Part shown: piece after piece, positions 9,763-17,237 of the stretch
Layout: each line of letters opens with the position of its first letter
Position numbering within the stretch: the stretch's first letter is position 1
NCBI RefSeq assembly: GCF_016615955.1
Contig: NZ_CP067113.1
Location: 248,001 to 312,000, forward strand
Length of the DNA: 64,000 nt
Origin: Luteimonas sp. MC1750
GTDB lineage: Bacteria > Pseudomonadota > Gammaproteobacteria > Xanthomonadales > Xanthomonadaceae
Reading direction: 5' to 3'
Notes under the pieces: model-generated
What the model was told of the DNA's origin: nothing
Database searches by the model: none
The model's input: the letters and a program-made list of their open reading frames with translations, nothing else
Position numbers and translations under genes: made by a program

Positions 9763-10146
9763 TCAGCCCGCCCCGCGCAGCGCGCCGGCGATCCCGCCGA
9801 TGAGCAGCGCCAGGATCGGGAACATCGACAGGGCGAAACCCAGCCCGCGGCTGGCCGGCGCCGCGACGTAGCTGCGCCAGTAGATCAGCCGGCCGACCAG
9901 ATACACCGCCCCGACGCCCGCGACATGGGCCGGCGGCCAGTACTTCGCCGCGATGAACAGCACCGGCAGGAAGGCCACCATCAGCTCCAGCGTGTTCATC
10001 TGCACGCGATAGGCGCGCTCGAAGCCCTCGTGGCCCGTGACCGCCGGCGCCTTGACGCCGTATTGGCCACGCGCGCGGCCGACCAGGACCGCAAAGAACA
10101 CCAGCTGCGCGACGGCGAGCAGCGCGACGAGGTCGACAGGGTTCAT
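9763..10146 (-). CDS. MAPEG family membrane protein
   Basis: A 127-residue protein with four hydrophobic helices. The motif GFERAYRVQMNTLELMVAFLP (read in two halves around residues 41-61) is the MAPEG signature: E-R-x-x-R-x-Q-x-N-x-x-E lines the glutathione site in microsomal GST relatives. YLVGRLIYWRSYV is the second conserved helix. Bacterial members may be glutathione transferases or peroxidases. Its ATG overlaps the stop of the preceding VOC gene by four bases (ATGA), so the two are translationally coupled. Confidence 0.88.
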   Translation of the reverse strand: MNPVDLVALLAVAQLVFFAVLVGRARGQYGVKAPAVTGHEGFERAYRVQMNTLELMVAFLPVLFIAAKYWPPAHVAGVGAVYLVGRLIYWRSYVAAPASRGLGFALSMFPILALLIGGIAGALRGAG

Positions 10147-10505
10147 GGCGCGTCGGCCTCCGTCCACACCGCCAGCTCGTTGCCGCCGGGCTCGACGAAG
10201 TGGAAGCGGCGGCCGCCGGGGAAGGCGAACACCGGCTTCACGATCTTGCCGCCGGCGGCCTCGACCTTGGCCAGCGTCGCCTCCAGCGCATCGCTGTAGA
10301 GCACGACCAGTGCGCTGCCGCGTCCGGTGCTGCCGGCGACGTCGGCGCGGAAGAAGCCGCCGTCCAGGCCCGCGTCGGCGAGCGCGGCATAGTCAGGGCC
10401 GTAGTCGACGAAGCTCCAGCCAAACGCCTCGGCGAAGAAGCGTTTGCTGGCGCCAAGGTCCAGCGAGGGGAACTCGACGTAGTTGATCTTTTCGTGGCGC
10501 GACAT
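10143..10505 (-). CDS. VOC family protein (second copy, PhnB/lactoylglutathione-lyase-like fold)
   Basis: A 120-residue single VOC domain beginning INYVEFPSLDLGASKRFFAE and ending FHFVEPGGNELAVWTE (both shown in part). The start of strand 1 (E), the mid-protein GSALVVLYSDALEA and the terminal E of GNELAVW fit the metal-ligand positions of the fold. Substrate unknown. AAAGGAGG lies directly upstream of the ATG. It overlaps the MAPEG gene by four bases, and pairing with a glutathione-type MAPEG protein hints at, but does not prove, a role with thiol conjugates. It is not closely similar to the other VOC protein at 8.2-8.7 kb. Confidence 0.86.
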   Translation of the reverse strand: MSRHEKINYVEFPSLDLGASKRFFAEAFGWSFVDYGPDYAALADAGLDGGFFRADVAGSTGRGSALVVLYSDALEATLAKVEAAGGKIVKPVFAFPGGRRFHFVEPGGNELAVWTEADAP

Positions 10506-10517
10506 GGAACCTCCTTT

Positions 10518-11126
10518 TCAGTTGGCGAACGTGGCCAGCAGGCCTTCTGCGAATCCCGAGCGCAGCAGCCAGGCCACCGCCGCCAGGTTGAGCACCACCG
10601 TGCTCCAGAACACCAGCTGGAACGGCTGCTTGATCGTCTTGTGCCGGAACAGCTGCTGCGCGATGAGCGCACCGGGCCAGCCGCACAACAGGCCGACCAG
10701 ATGCAGGGTGGCTTCCGGCGTGCGCTGGAGCTCGCGCTGTGCGGCCAGCTTGTCGGAGCGGTACATCAGCCAGGCCAGCAGGCTGGCGACGACATAGGCG
10801 GCCACCAGCGGCAGCGGGACCCAACCCGCCACGCCGGCCACCGCGGTCGCAAGCAGCACCAGCGTGCCCAGCGCCGCCCGCGGAATGCGCGAGGGCTGCC
10901 GTGGCACCGCGATCTTCTCGCCCGCATGGCGGACCTGGGTGGCGTTCGTCCGCCCGCGCATGTCCACCACCGGCAGCCACGACACCAGGTCGCCCTCCGC
11001 GGGCCGGCGCGAACCGCGCTGGAAGGCATTGATGTGCACGAACGCACGCGTGCCGCCGCCGCTGGGCGTCGCGAAGCCGAAGCCCTTGTCGTCGTTCCAG
11101 TCGGCGATGCGGCCTGCCAGTCTCAT
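10518..11126 (-). CDS. cold-shock domain plus DUF1294 membrane protein
   Basis: A 202-residue two-part protein. Residues 1-65 form a cold-shock domain with RNP1-like DKGFGFATP (14-22) and RNP2-like AFVHINAF (28-35), preceded by the usual GRIADWN strand. The second part has hydrophobic segments (about 88-125 and 170-190) around the DUF1294 core: YRSDKLAAQ, TPEATLHLVGLLCGWPGALIAQQ (in two parts) and HKTIKQPFQLVFW. The fusion is recurrent in Proteobacteria; an RNA-binding domain tethered to the membrane is the natural reading, but no activity is known. ATG 11126 is chosen because the frame upstream has no domain content. It precedes the VOC-MAPEG pair by 12 bases on the same strand. Confidence 0.9.
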   Translation of the reverse strand: MRLAGRIADWNDDKGFGFATPSGGGTRAFVHINAFQRGSRRPAEGDLVSWLPVVDMRGRTNATQVRHAGEKIAVPRQPSRIPRAALGTLVLLATAVAGVAGWVPLPLVAAYVVASLLAWLMYRSDKLAAQRELQRTPEATLHLVGLLCGWPGALIAQQLFRHKTIKQPFQLVFWSTVVLNLAAVAWLLRSGFAEGLLATFAN

Positions 11127-11290
11127 CGTGGGTCCCCGTTCCCTGCTGCCCGCGCCCCCCGGCGGCGTCGGCAGATGGTAGGCGCGTGCCGTCGCCGCGC
11201 ACAACGCGTCGCGCCCTCCGGTGCCCGGCTTCATGCGCCAAACACGGTCGCTGTGCGATCCAGAGCGGCCCCATTCACGCCGGATCCTCC

Positions 11291-11854
11291 ATGTCCCGTC
11301 GCACCAGCCTCCTGGCCGTCCTTGCGCTGCTCGCCGCCCCCGGCGTCGCCCTGACCCAGCCCGAAGACACGCCCGACCCCCGCGGCCAGGCCGTCGAAGC
11401 CGTGTCTTCGGTGGACCTGGAGCGCTACGCCGGCACCTGGTACGAACAGGCGCACCTGCCGCTGTTCTTCCAGCGCAACTGCGTGGCCAACACCACCGCC
11501 AACTACAGCCTGCGCGACGACGGCCGCATCGACGTCGTCAACCAGTGCGACAACGACAAGGGCGAGCGCATCGAGGCGCGCGCCATTGCACGCAAGGTGG
11601 ACGACAGCACCTCGAAGCTGGAAGTGCGCTTCGCGCCGGCCTTCCTGTCCTTCCTGCCGGCGGTGTGGGGCGACTACTGGATCATCGACCTCGACCCGGA
11701 CTACCGCTGGGCCGTCGTGGGATCGCCGGACCGCAAGTACCTTTGGTTCCTCACCCGCGACAAGACCATCGCCCCGGAGCAGCTCGACGCCCTGGTCGCC
11801 AAGGCGCACGCCATGGGCTACGACACCTCGCGCCTGATCCGCACCGAACAGTGA
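11291..11854 (+). CDS. blc: lipocalin family protein (Blc-like)
   Basis: A 187-residue exported lipocalin. The N-terminus is a signal peptide (1-22) with no lipobox cysteine, unlike the enterobacterial lipoprotein Blc. The GTW motif (48-50, AGTWYEQAHLP) is the first structurally conserved region, GDYWIIDLDPDYRWAVVG is the second and DKTIAPEQL lies near the end. Two cysteines (in RNCVANTTA and VNQCDNDK) match the usual disulfide. Members bind hydrophobic ligands such as lysophospholipids and are often stress-induced. ATG 11291 is chosen for the signal peptide; a longer frame begins 105 bases earlier. Divergent from the cold-shock/DUF1294 gene. Confidence 0.92.
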   Translation: MSRRTSLLAVLALLAAPGVALTQPEDTPDPRGQAVEAVSSVDLERYAGTWYEQAHLPLFFQRNCVANTTANYSLRDDGRIDVVNQCDNDKGERIEARAIARKVDDSTSKLEVRFAPAFLSFLPAVWGDYWIIDLDPDYRWAVVGSPDRKYLWFLTRDKTIAPEQLDALVAKAHAMGYDTSRLIRTEQ

Positions 11855-11864
11855 CGCGCCGCGG

Positions 11865-12308
11865 CTAGAGCACGCGGATCTGCGATGCCCGCGTCACCCG
11901 GACGTGGGTCTGGTAGTAGTACTTGCCGGTCCGTTCGCCGTCCACGGTGAAGTCGATGCGCACCCGGCGCGCGGTGCCGGCCACCTGGATCCGCTTGCCG
12001 CGCAGCGCGACCTCGGGCGCGTTGCCGTACAGGGCTTCGAGCTCGGTGGCGACCCTCGGCATGACCGCGATCGACAGGTTGCGCGGGTCGCGGTAGTCGC
12101 GCTCCGAGTTGAGGTGCAGCTTGTCGGTGCGACCCGTCGCCTGGACCGTCAGCGCGAACACGCCGGTCACGCCCGTGAGCGGAGCCGCGGCGGCGCGCAG
12201 CACGGCCTGGCCGGGATCGATCCACGGCGCGTCGCCGGTTGGCAACGGCGAGGCGCATCCGCCCAGCAGCAGGAGGGCGGCGAACAGGGTCGGCGTGCAG
12301 CGGCTCAT
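11865..12308 (-). CDS. small lipoprotein with OB-like C-terminal half
   Basis: A 147-residue predicted lipoprotein: the signal sequence ends in the lipobox LLGGC (cysteine at about 17). No family is recognised with confidence. The middle reads TDKLHLNSERDYRDPRNLSI. The last 45 residues (GKRIQVAGTARRVRI through ASQIRVL) have the strand pattern of an OB-fold-like domain seen in several small bacterial lipoproteins. AAGGATC lies upstream of the ATG at 12308. The gene converges on the lipocalin, with 10 bases between the stops. Envelope location is well supported; function is not. Confidence 0.75.
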   Translation of the reverse strand: MSRCTPTLFAALLLLGGCASPLPTGDAPWIDPGQAVLRAAAAPLTGVTGVFALTVQATGRTDKLHLNSERDYRDPRNLSIAVMPRVATELEALYGNAPEVALRGKRIQVAGTARRVRIDFTVDGERTGKYYYQTHVRVTRASQIRVL

Positions 12309-12337
12309 GCGGATCCTTGCGGGAGTCGGTGTGCGGG

Positions 12338-12545
12338 TCATGGCTCCGGGGTGCCGGTGTCCTCGTTGCCGAGGTCCAGTTCCGCACGGGCCGCAGCGGC
12401 CAGCGCACGGTACCTGGCCCTGAAGGCGTCGAGGCTCTGCTCCTCGATGTCCTCCAGGTCCAGCAGCGCATTGTGCGCGCCCCGCGTGGCGCGGATCAGC
12501 TCGTCGAGCTTGATCTGGATGGCTTCGGTGTCGCGGTTCTTTCGT
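12338..12545 (-). pseudogene. 3' remnant of a low-affinity iron permease-like gene
   Basis: About 68 codons on the minus strand ending in TGA at 12338 read KNRDTEAIQIKLDELIRATR and then GAHNALLDLEDIEEQ. This closely fits the conserved C-terminus of the low-affinity iron permease family (PF04120), where N-R-D-x-E-A-x-Q-I-K-L-D-E-L-I-R is the most recognisable block. Resemblance stops abruptly at about 12545, and just upstream the frame has a TAG at about 12584 with no plausible start codon. The transmembrane part of the permease is missing entirely. The break coincides with a terminator that belongs to the neighbouring segment, so this looks like a deletion or insertion junction. Confidence 0.78.
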
Positions 12546-12554
12546 GCCTCGACA

Positions 12555-12585
12555 GAAAAGCCGTGCCCGCGAAGCGGCCACGGCT
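12555..12585 (-). terminator. Rho-independent terminator of the small secreted protein gene
   Basis: On the minus strand AGCCGTG-G-CCGC pairs with GCGG-G-CACGGCT around a TTC loop and is followed directly by TTTTCTG. It lies 35 bases after the stop of the gene ending at 12620. Confidence 0.82.
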
Positions 12586-12619
12586 AAATGATTGGCCAAA
12601 GCCAATCGGCTCTTGCGGA

Positions 12620-13021
12620 TCAGTTGTCGCTCGCGACATGCGTTACATGGGTTGCCGGCATGTCAGTTCCGTTGAGAAACACAACTTGCAAGGTCAATGG
12701 ATCATCAGTGTCGGGATCTCGCGCCTTGTCCTTGAAGAAAACCATCCCCCCCATCGACCGGGTAGGCTTGCCGAGAACCTTCACGGTTTGGGCACGATTG
12801 AGCGTTCCGACGATGGCGCAGCCCCACTCGTCGGGAGTGCGGCGTTCTCCGCTCGCCCCAAATCTGTCGAGCAGTGCACTGAGGCCCTCTCCATCAAGCT
12901 CCTCAATACCTGCCTTCTTGCACGCGTCGGCCTTTATCTGCAGGACAAGAACGGGATTGACCGCCTGCTGAGCCAAAGCACCTGTCGACATTAGCAGGAG
13001 GATCGCGGCAATTGCTTTCAT
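12620..13021 (-). CDS. small secreted protein, unknown family
   Basis: A 133-residue protein with a good signal peptide (MKAIAAILLLMSTGALAQ). The mature part has two cysteines (in DACKKAG and EWGCAIVG), which could form a disulfide. It contains the blocks GTLNRAQTVKVLGKPTRSMG and MVFFKDKARDPDTDDP. I do not recognise a family. Base composition is clearly lower in GC than the flanking genes, and codon choice is less biased to G or C in third positions, both signs of recent acquisition. ATG 13021 is chosen for the signal peptide. It has its own terminator and lies in a segment bounded by a broken permease gene and an IS5 remnant. Confidence 0.65.
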   Translation of the reverse strand: MKAIAAILLLMSTGALAQQAVNPVLVLQIKADACKKAGIEELDGEGLSALLDRFGASGERRTPDEWGCAIVGTLNRAQTVKVLGKPTRSMGGMVFFKDKARDPDTDDPLTLQVVFLNGTDMPATHVTHVASDN

Positions 13022-13031
13022 GAGTTTCTCT

Positions 13032-13271
13032 CTATTCGTTGATGCTTTGCTGAAGTATTTCCATCCATTTCGACTGCTCGCGTTTCCCAAGCATCTCAAT
13101 TCGCCATCGAGGATTGTCCACATCTCGGGTGAGCACAAAAAGTCCACTTGCCCGGCGATTCGCAATGCTTCGGCCGAGATTCGCAGCCCCTACGCTCGAT
13201 GCGCCGCTGAGGCTCGACCCTCCGTGCACAGCCATGCCGCCCGTTTGCAGATTTGATTCCCACGATCTCAC
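13032..13271 (-). pseudogene. 5'-truncated reading frame of unknown origin
   Basis: A frame of about 79 codons ends 10 bases before the ATG of the secreted-protein gene. Its last 45 codons (RRASGLFVLTRDVDNPRWRI and onward to LQQSINE) look protein-like and share the lower GC of the neighbour. The start at 13271 falls within 20 bases of where the IS5 remnant loses resemblance, so the original N-terminus was probably lost at that junction. It may have been co-transcribed with the downstream gene. No family recognised. Confidence 0.45.
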
Positions 13272-13284
13272 GTCCGCAAAGTTG

Positions 13285-13512
13285 TACTCTTTCGTCGCTC
13301 AGGCCGTACCACTGCTGCAGGAAGTGGATACGCAGCATCGTCGCCAGCGGATACGGCTGCCGCCCCGGACGACCCATCTTCGGGTAGTGCGGCTCGATCA
13401 ACTTCAGCAGCGCCTTCCACGGCACCACCTGATCCATCTCCGCCAGGAAGATCTCCCGGCGCGTGCGCTTGCGCTGGCCCAGGCCCTCGGCATCACCGAA
13501 CGTCAGCTGCAT
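13285..13512 (-). pseudogene. IS5-family transposase, N-terminal fragment
   Basis: Residues 1-74 of an IS5-family transposase: MQLTFGDAEGLGQRKRTRRE, then FLAEMDQVVPW, GRPGRQPYPLATMLRIHFL (split) and QQWYGLSDE. This is the conserved helical N-terminal region of the IS5/IS1478-type enzymes of xanthomonads, which are normally about 330 residues. The catalytic DDE domain is absent: after LSDE the frame changes to unrelated sequence and no other piece of the transposase is visible in the window. Confidence 0.88.
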
Positions 13513-13576
13513 CGATCGTCATCCACTTCAGGTGGCGCTATTGTCGCCCGGGACGGGGGAGTTGTTCAGACCTTCC
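13285..13576 (-). mobile_element. truncated IS5-family insertion sequence (5' end only)
   Basis: On the minus strand the element begins at 13576 with GGAAGGTCTGAACAACTCCC, a typical IS5-group end, followed by a 64-base leader and the transposase start. Immediately outside the end is CTAA (13577-13580), which matches the YTAR target preferred by this group. The other end is missing and sequence resemblance stops near 13285. Confidence 0.82.
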
Positions 13577-13722
13577 CTAAGTAAGCCCCAAAAACGGGGC
13601 GGTAAAGTGGTCTACAGAAAATACTGTGCGGCGAAGCGGTGGTACCGCATACCGCCTCAAGAACGCCGGTATGCGCCGCTGCACCCCGGCACGCCCCTCC
13701 GCAGTTGCAGGTCCCCCGACCC
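13577..13722. other. non-coding stretch beside the IS remnant
   Basis: No gene is visible. It holds a small hairpin (GCCCC/GGGGC, 13585-13600) and no protein-like frame. It separates the IS5 end from the FKBP gene stop at 13723. Confidence 0.5.
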
Positions 13723-14169
13723 CTAGCGCCGAATATCCAACAACTCCACCTCGAACACCAGCGAAGCCCCCGGCGGAATCACGCCGCCCGCGCCCTTCGC
13801 GCCGTAGCCCAGGTCCGCCGGAATCAGCAGCTCGCGCTTGCCGCCGATCCGCATGCCGGCCACGCCCTCGTCCCAGCCGCGGATCACGCGCCCGGCGCCC
13901 AGCATGAAGACGAACGGCTCTCCCCGATCCACGGAGCTGTCGAACTTCTCCCCGCGCCTGTCGGCCGCGCTCTGGTCATGCAGCCAGCCGGTGTAGTGCA
14001 CGCTGACCTCGTCGCCGGCCTGGGCGACATCGCCCGTGCCTTCGGCCACGTCGATGCGTTGGAACTCGCCGACGTCACCGCCCGTGTACGGCGGCGGCGT
14101 CTTGCCGCAGGCGGCGATCATCAGCAGGCAGGACAGGGCCGCGGCAGTGCGGCTCAGGCGGTTGGACAT
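13723..14169 (-). CDS. FKBP-type peptidyl-prolyl isomerase lipoprotein
   Basis: A 148-residue envelope isomerase. The signal sequence ends in the lipobox MIAAC (cysteine 21), indicating lipid anchoring. Residues 55-148 form one FKBP domain with [45 protein letters not shown] and [20 protein letters not shown] (given in pieces). The aromatic and aspartate positions lining the active site are present. It catalyses cis-trans isomerisation of prolyl bonds during folding of exported proteins. GGAG precedes the ATG. It is the last gene of a minus-strand run that starts with two DsbA-like oxidoreductases, consistent with a periplasmic folding theme. Confidence 0.92.
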   Translation of the reverse strand: MSNRLSRTAAALSCLLMIAACGKTPPPYTGGDVGEFQRIDVAEGTGDVAQAGDEVSVHYTGWLHDQSAADRRGEKFDSSVDRGEPFVFMLGAGRVIRGWDEGVAGMRIGGKRELLIPADLGYGAKGAGGVIPPGASLVFEVELLDIRR

Positions 14170-14233
14170 GCGGGGCGGCTCCGTTCGGACGAGCCGCGAG
14201 GTTAGCCCAGCCGCGCGTGGCGCGGCACGCCGC

Positions 14234-14776
14234 TCAGGCGGCGGCGATGCGCACGTCGGGGCGGACCGCCATGCTGCCGAGGTCGCCCATCAGCTGCAGC
14301 TCGCGGTCCTGCACCAGCACGTTCAGGCGCATGCCGCGCTCGCCGATGGCGGCGAGTTCGGCGGGTGATTCGGCCGGCAGCGAGAGCACGGTGAGGTTCT
14401 TCAGCCGCGACAGGGTGCCGCCGGCCTTCTCCCACCAGAGGTCGGACGCGCGGCCGCCGTAGTTGAGCACCACCACCTGGCGCGCACGCGCGCAGGCCTT
14501 GCGCACGCGGGATTCGTCGGGGTGGCCGAGTTCGATCCACAGTTCGACGTCGCCGGTGTAGTCGCGCTTCCACAGCGCGGGCTCGTCCTCGTCGCTCAGG
14601 CCGCGGCCGAACTCGAGGCGCTCGTCGGCATACAGGGCGAATGCCAGCAGGCGCACCATCAGGCGCTCGTCGGTCTCCGACGGATGCTGGGCAAGCACGA
14701 GGTTGTGGGTGGCGTAGTAGTGCCGATCCATGTCGCTGATCTGCAGTTCGGCCTTGACGACGGTGGACTTGGGCAT
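14234..14776 (-). CDS. yaeQ: YaeQ family protein
   Basis: A 180-residue cytosolic protein that fits YaeQ along its length. It starts with [19 protein letters not shown], followed by [36 protein letters not shown] and [20 protein letters not shown] (in parts). The fold resembles PD-(D/E)XK nucleases, and the E-L-G-x-P-D-E segment is the conserved acidic core. YaeQ is an old, widespread family; a link to RfaH-type transcription control was reported for the E. coli homologue and disputed. It follows the EEP gene by only six bases, so the two are probably co-transcribed. Confidence 0.93.
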   Translation of the reverse strand: MPKSTVVKAELQISDMDRHYYATHNLVLAQHPSETDERLMVRLLAFALYADERLEFGRGLSDEDEPALWKRDYTGDVELWIELGHPDESRVRKACARARQVVVLNYGGRASDLWWEKAGGTLSRLKNLTVLSLPAESPAELAAIGERGMRLNVLVQDRELQLMGDLGSMAVRPDVRIAAA

Positions 14777-14782
14777 GGGGAC

Positions 14783-15610
14783 TCAGCGCTTGAGCGCGGC
14801 TTGCGGCACGTCGAGTTCGACCGACAGCGCCAGGTGATCCGAGAATGCGGCCGGGAAGGCCTGCATGTCGCGGCAGCCGAGGCCGTCGCTCACCAGGATG
14901 TGGTCGATCGCCTTCTGCGGCTTCCAGCTCGGGAAGGTGTGCACCATGCACGCCGGTGGCTGCAGGCGCGTCTGGCGGAACAGCGCAGCCATCTCGGGCT
15001 GGTCCACGGTGCAGTTGAAGTCGCCCATCAGCACGGCGTGCGGGGTCCCGGCCAGCAGTTCGGCGATGAACGACAGCTGCGAGGCGCGCGACTGCGCGCC
15101 CAGCGAAAGATGCGCGACGGCGATGGTCAGGCCATCGTCGCCTTCGCCGAACTTCGCCACCAGCACGCCGCGGCCGGAGATGCGCCCGGGCAGCGCGTGC
15201 ACGGCGATGTCGAGCGGTTCGAACTTGCTCAGCAGGCCATTGGCGCTGGAGGCGAACTGGCCCACGCGCCGGTTGGGCTGGTGGGTCCAGTAGTCGAAGC
15301 CGCCGCGTTCGGCCAGGTAGTGGGTCTGGTTGGTGAAGCCGGAGCGCCAGCTGCCGGGATCGGCTTCCTGCAGGCCGACGATGTCGTGGCGACCGGCCAG
15401 CTGGGCGATGGCGTCGAGCATGCCGCGCTTGTTGCCCATCGGCAGCACGTGCGACCAGCTGCGGGTGGCGTAGTCGCTGTAGCGGCGGGTGCTGGAGCCG
15501 GCCTGGATGTTGGCGCTCAGCAGCTTCAGCCGCTGCGCGGCGCCATCGGCGCCGGCAGCGGCGTCGGGCGCAGGCTGGGCCTGCGCCTGGGCGGGATCAG
15601 AGGCCGCCAC
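14783..15610 (-). CDS. endonuclease/exonuclease/phosphatase (EEP) family protein
   Basis: A 275-residue member of the DNase I-like EEP superfamily. Motifs in order: LLSANIQAG (metal-site Asn), IVGLQEADPGS (catalytic Glu), GRGVLVAKF, VAHLSLG (His), LMGDFNCT (Asp and Asn), KAIDHILVSDGL (Asp-His) and FSDHLALSVEL (final Asp-His). All the usual acid and histidine positions are present, so it is probably an active metal-dependent phosphodiesterase or phosphatase; the substrate is unknown. The first 27 residues are Ala/Gln/Pro-rich and may not all be translated. The annotated ATG overlaps the upstream dsbA stop region by 14 bases. Confidence 0.88.
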   Translation of the reverse strand: MAASDPAQAQAQPAPDAAAGADGAAQRLKLLSANIQAGSSTRRYSDYATRSWSHVLPMGNKRGMLDAIAQLAGRHDIVGLQEADPGSWRSGFTNQTHYLAERGGFDYWTHQPNRRVGQFASSANGLLSKFEPLDIAVHALPGRISGRGVLVAKFGEGDDGLTIAVAHLSLGAQSRASQLSFIAELLAGTPHAVLMGDFNCTVDQPEMAALFRQTRLQPPACMVHTFPSWKPQKAIDHILVSDGLGCRDMQAFPAAFSDHLALSVELDVPQAALKR

Positions 15611-16451
15611 CGGCCTGGGTCGCGGCGCGCTCGCGGGCGACCAGCTGGTCGGTGATGCGCAGGATGTCTTCCAGCGTGCGGCCGCGCACGCGGTACTTGC
15701 CGTTCACGACCACGGTCGGGGTGGCGTCGATGCCGCTGCGCTGCATGAACTGGCGGGTGCGGCCAATCTGGGCCTTGACTGCGAAGCTGTCGATGGTGGC
15801 CTTGAGCTGGCTGGCATCGGCGCCGTTCTTGGCCATGACCGCGATGATCTCGTCGGCGCTGGCGTTCGGGCGCAGGCTGCGCTCGATGTGCATGGCGTTG
15901 AACAGCGGCGTGTGCACGCGGTCGATCACGCCCACGGCTTCGGCGGCGAAGAAGGCCGGGCCGAACTTGTCCTGGTCGCTGAAGGCGGCCGGCAGCATGG
16001 TGAAGCGGACGTCGGACGGGAGGCGCTTCTTCCAGGCGCCGACCAGCGGATCGAAGGCCGCGCAGTGGCCGCAGGAATAGGCGAACACTTCGACCACTTC
16101 CACCTTGCCGTTGAGCGGGGCGAAGGGCTGGCCGCCGGGAATCTCGACGTAGTCGGTGCCGGGCACCAGGGCCGGGCCCTGGGCGGCGGCCTGCGCGGCA
16201 GCGGCGACCGCGGCCTCGGCGGCGGGATCGGCCGGGGCGTCGGCAGGCGGCGTGGCGGCATCGGCGGCCGTGGCGGCGGTGCCTTCGGCGGCGGGTTCGC
16301 CGGTGGCCGCAGGCTCGTCGGCGATGGGGGCCGTGGATTCAGTGGGCGTGGCCGGCGCGGTGGCGGTATCGGGCGTCGCGGGCGTTTCAGCGCCGCCGCA
16401 GGCGACGAGCAGCAGGCTCAGGAGCAGGGGGGCGAGGAGGCGCTTGGTCAT
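15597..16451 (-). CDS. dsbA: lipoprotein thiol:disulfide interchange protein, DsbA family
   Basis: A 284-residue DsbA-like protein. The signal peptide ends in a lipobox (LLLVAC, cysteine 18), followed by an Ala/Pro/Thr-rich linker of about 70 residues, so the thioredoxin domain would sit away from the membrane on a flexible tether. Redox motif CGHC lies in EVFAYSCGHCAAF and the cis-proline loop in GIDATPTVVVNGKY. The family introduces disulfides into exported proteins. It lies 32 bases downstream of a second dsbA, with which it shares the ending VNGxYRVxGR...DxLRITDxLVARERAA. The two are therefore tandem paralogues that differ in their dipeptide (GH here, HV there) and in anchoring. Confidence 0.93.
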   Translation of the reverse strand: MTKRLLAPLLLSLLLVACGGAETPATPDTATAPATPTESTAPIADEPAATGEPAAEGTAATAADAATPPADAPADPAAEAAVAAAAQAAAQGPALVPGTDYVEIPGGQPFAPLNGKVEVVEVFAYSCGHCAAFDPLVGAWKKRLPSDVRFTMLPAAFSDQDKFGPAFFAAEAVGVIDRVHTPLFNAMHIERSLRPNASADEIIAVMAKNGADASQLKATIDSFAVKAQIGRTRQFMQRSGIDATPTVVVNGKYRVRGRTLEDILRITDQLVARERAATQAGGGL

Positions 16452-16483
16452 GGTGTGCACTCGTTGTGTTGCGGATGCGGGAA

Positions 16484-17140
16484 TCAGCGGGCGCCGGCGG
16501 CGCGCTCGCGCGCGACCAGCAGGTCGGTGATGCGGAGCAGGTCGCCGAAGCTGCGGCCGATGACGCGGTAGCGGCCGTTGACGATGATCGTCGGCGTGCC
16601 CTGAACGCCAGCGGCCATGATGAACCTGCGCGCCGCGTCCATCTGCGCGTCGGTCTCCGGCGAACGCATCGCCGCGAGCACCTGCGCGCGGTCGAGGCCG
16701 AAGCCGGCGTACAGCGTGGCGTACTCGTCCAGCGAGGCGCCACGTGCCGGCAGCGACTGCTCGACATGCAGGGCGCGGTAGGTCGGCTCGTGCGTCTTGT
16801 CCAGCGCGCCCAGCGACGCCGCGGCGAAGTATGCCCGCGCGGCGGCATCGTTCTGCGTGAACGCACCGGGCAGGTAGCGGAAGGCGACGTCGGCCGGCAG
16901 GCGGCGCTGCCACTGCGCGAGCACCGGCTGGAAGTCGTTGCAGACGTGGCACCAGTAGGCGAACACCTCCACCACTTCGACCTTGCCCGGCTCGGCCCGC
17001 AGCGGCTCGCCGTCGGGGATGGTGACGAAGTCATGGCCTTCGACCAGGCCGTCGTCGGCGCGCGCGGAGGCGGGCAGCCACGCGAGCGTGGCCAGCGCGA
17101 GGACGAGGAGGGCGGTGGACAGGCGCTGGAGCATCGGCAT
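16484..17140 (-). CDS. dsbA: periplasmic thiol:disulfide interchange protein, DsbA family
   Basis: A 218-residue soluble DsbA. A cleavable signal peptide (1-28, ending ASARA) is followed by GHDFVTIPDGEPLR, the redox motif CHVC in VFAYWCHVCNDFQP, the helical insertion and a cis-proline loop (QGTPTIIVNGRY). The His-Val dipeptide between the cysteines differs from the Pro-His of E. coli DsbA and should change the redox potential. Start ATG 17140 is the first of two close methionines (MPM) and has GAGG upstream. A Rho-independent terminator separates it from the cytochrome gene, so this is probably the first gene of the DsbA-DsbA-EEP-YaeQ-FKBP series. Confidence 0.93.
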   Translation of the reverse strand: MPMLQRLSTALLVLALATLAWLPASARADDGLVEGHDFVTIPDGEPLRAEPGKVEVVEVFAYWCHVCNDFQPVLAQWQRRLPADVAFRYLPGAFTQNDAAARAYFAAASLGALDKTHEPTYRALHVEQSLPARGASLDEYATLYAGFGLDRAQVLAAMRSPETDAQMDAARRFIMAAGVQGTPTIIVNGRYRVIGRSFGDLLRITDLLVARERAAGAR

Positions 17141-17153
17141 CGGGCCTCGGTCA

Positions 17154-17188
17154 AGAAAAAGCGCCGGCACAGGGGCCTGGCCGGCGCT
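17154..17188 (-). terminator. Rho-independent terminator of the cytochrome c4 gene
   Basis: On the minus strand AGCGCCGGC pairs with GCCGGCGCT (9 bp, 11-base loop) and is followed by TTTTTCTT. It lies about 50 bases after the cytochrome stop and just before the first dsbA start. Confidence 0.9.
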
Positions 17189-17237
17189 GGGTGTCACGCA
17201 GTGTGCATGCTGGCGGCGCGATGCCGCCGGACTCCGG

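Noticed and set aside
8234..10505. VOC genes as bleomycin or fosfomycin resistance genes
   Set aside because: The fold alone does not support this and key family-specific residues cannot be confirmed from sequence.
13585..13600. GCCCC-AAAAAC-GGGGC hairpin as a terminator of the FKBP gene
   Set aside because: The stem is only 5 bp, there is no T-run and it lies about 120 bases after the stop; treated as undetermined.
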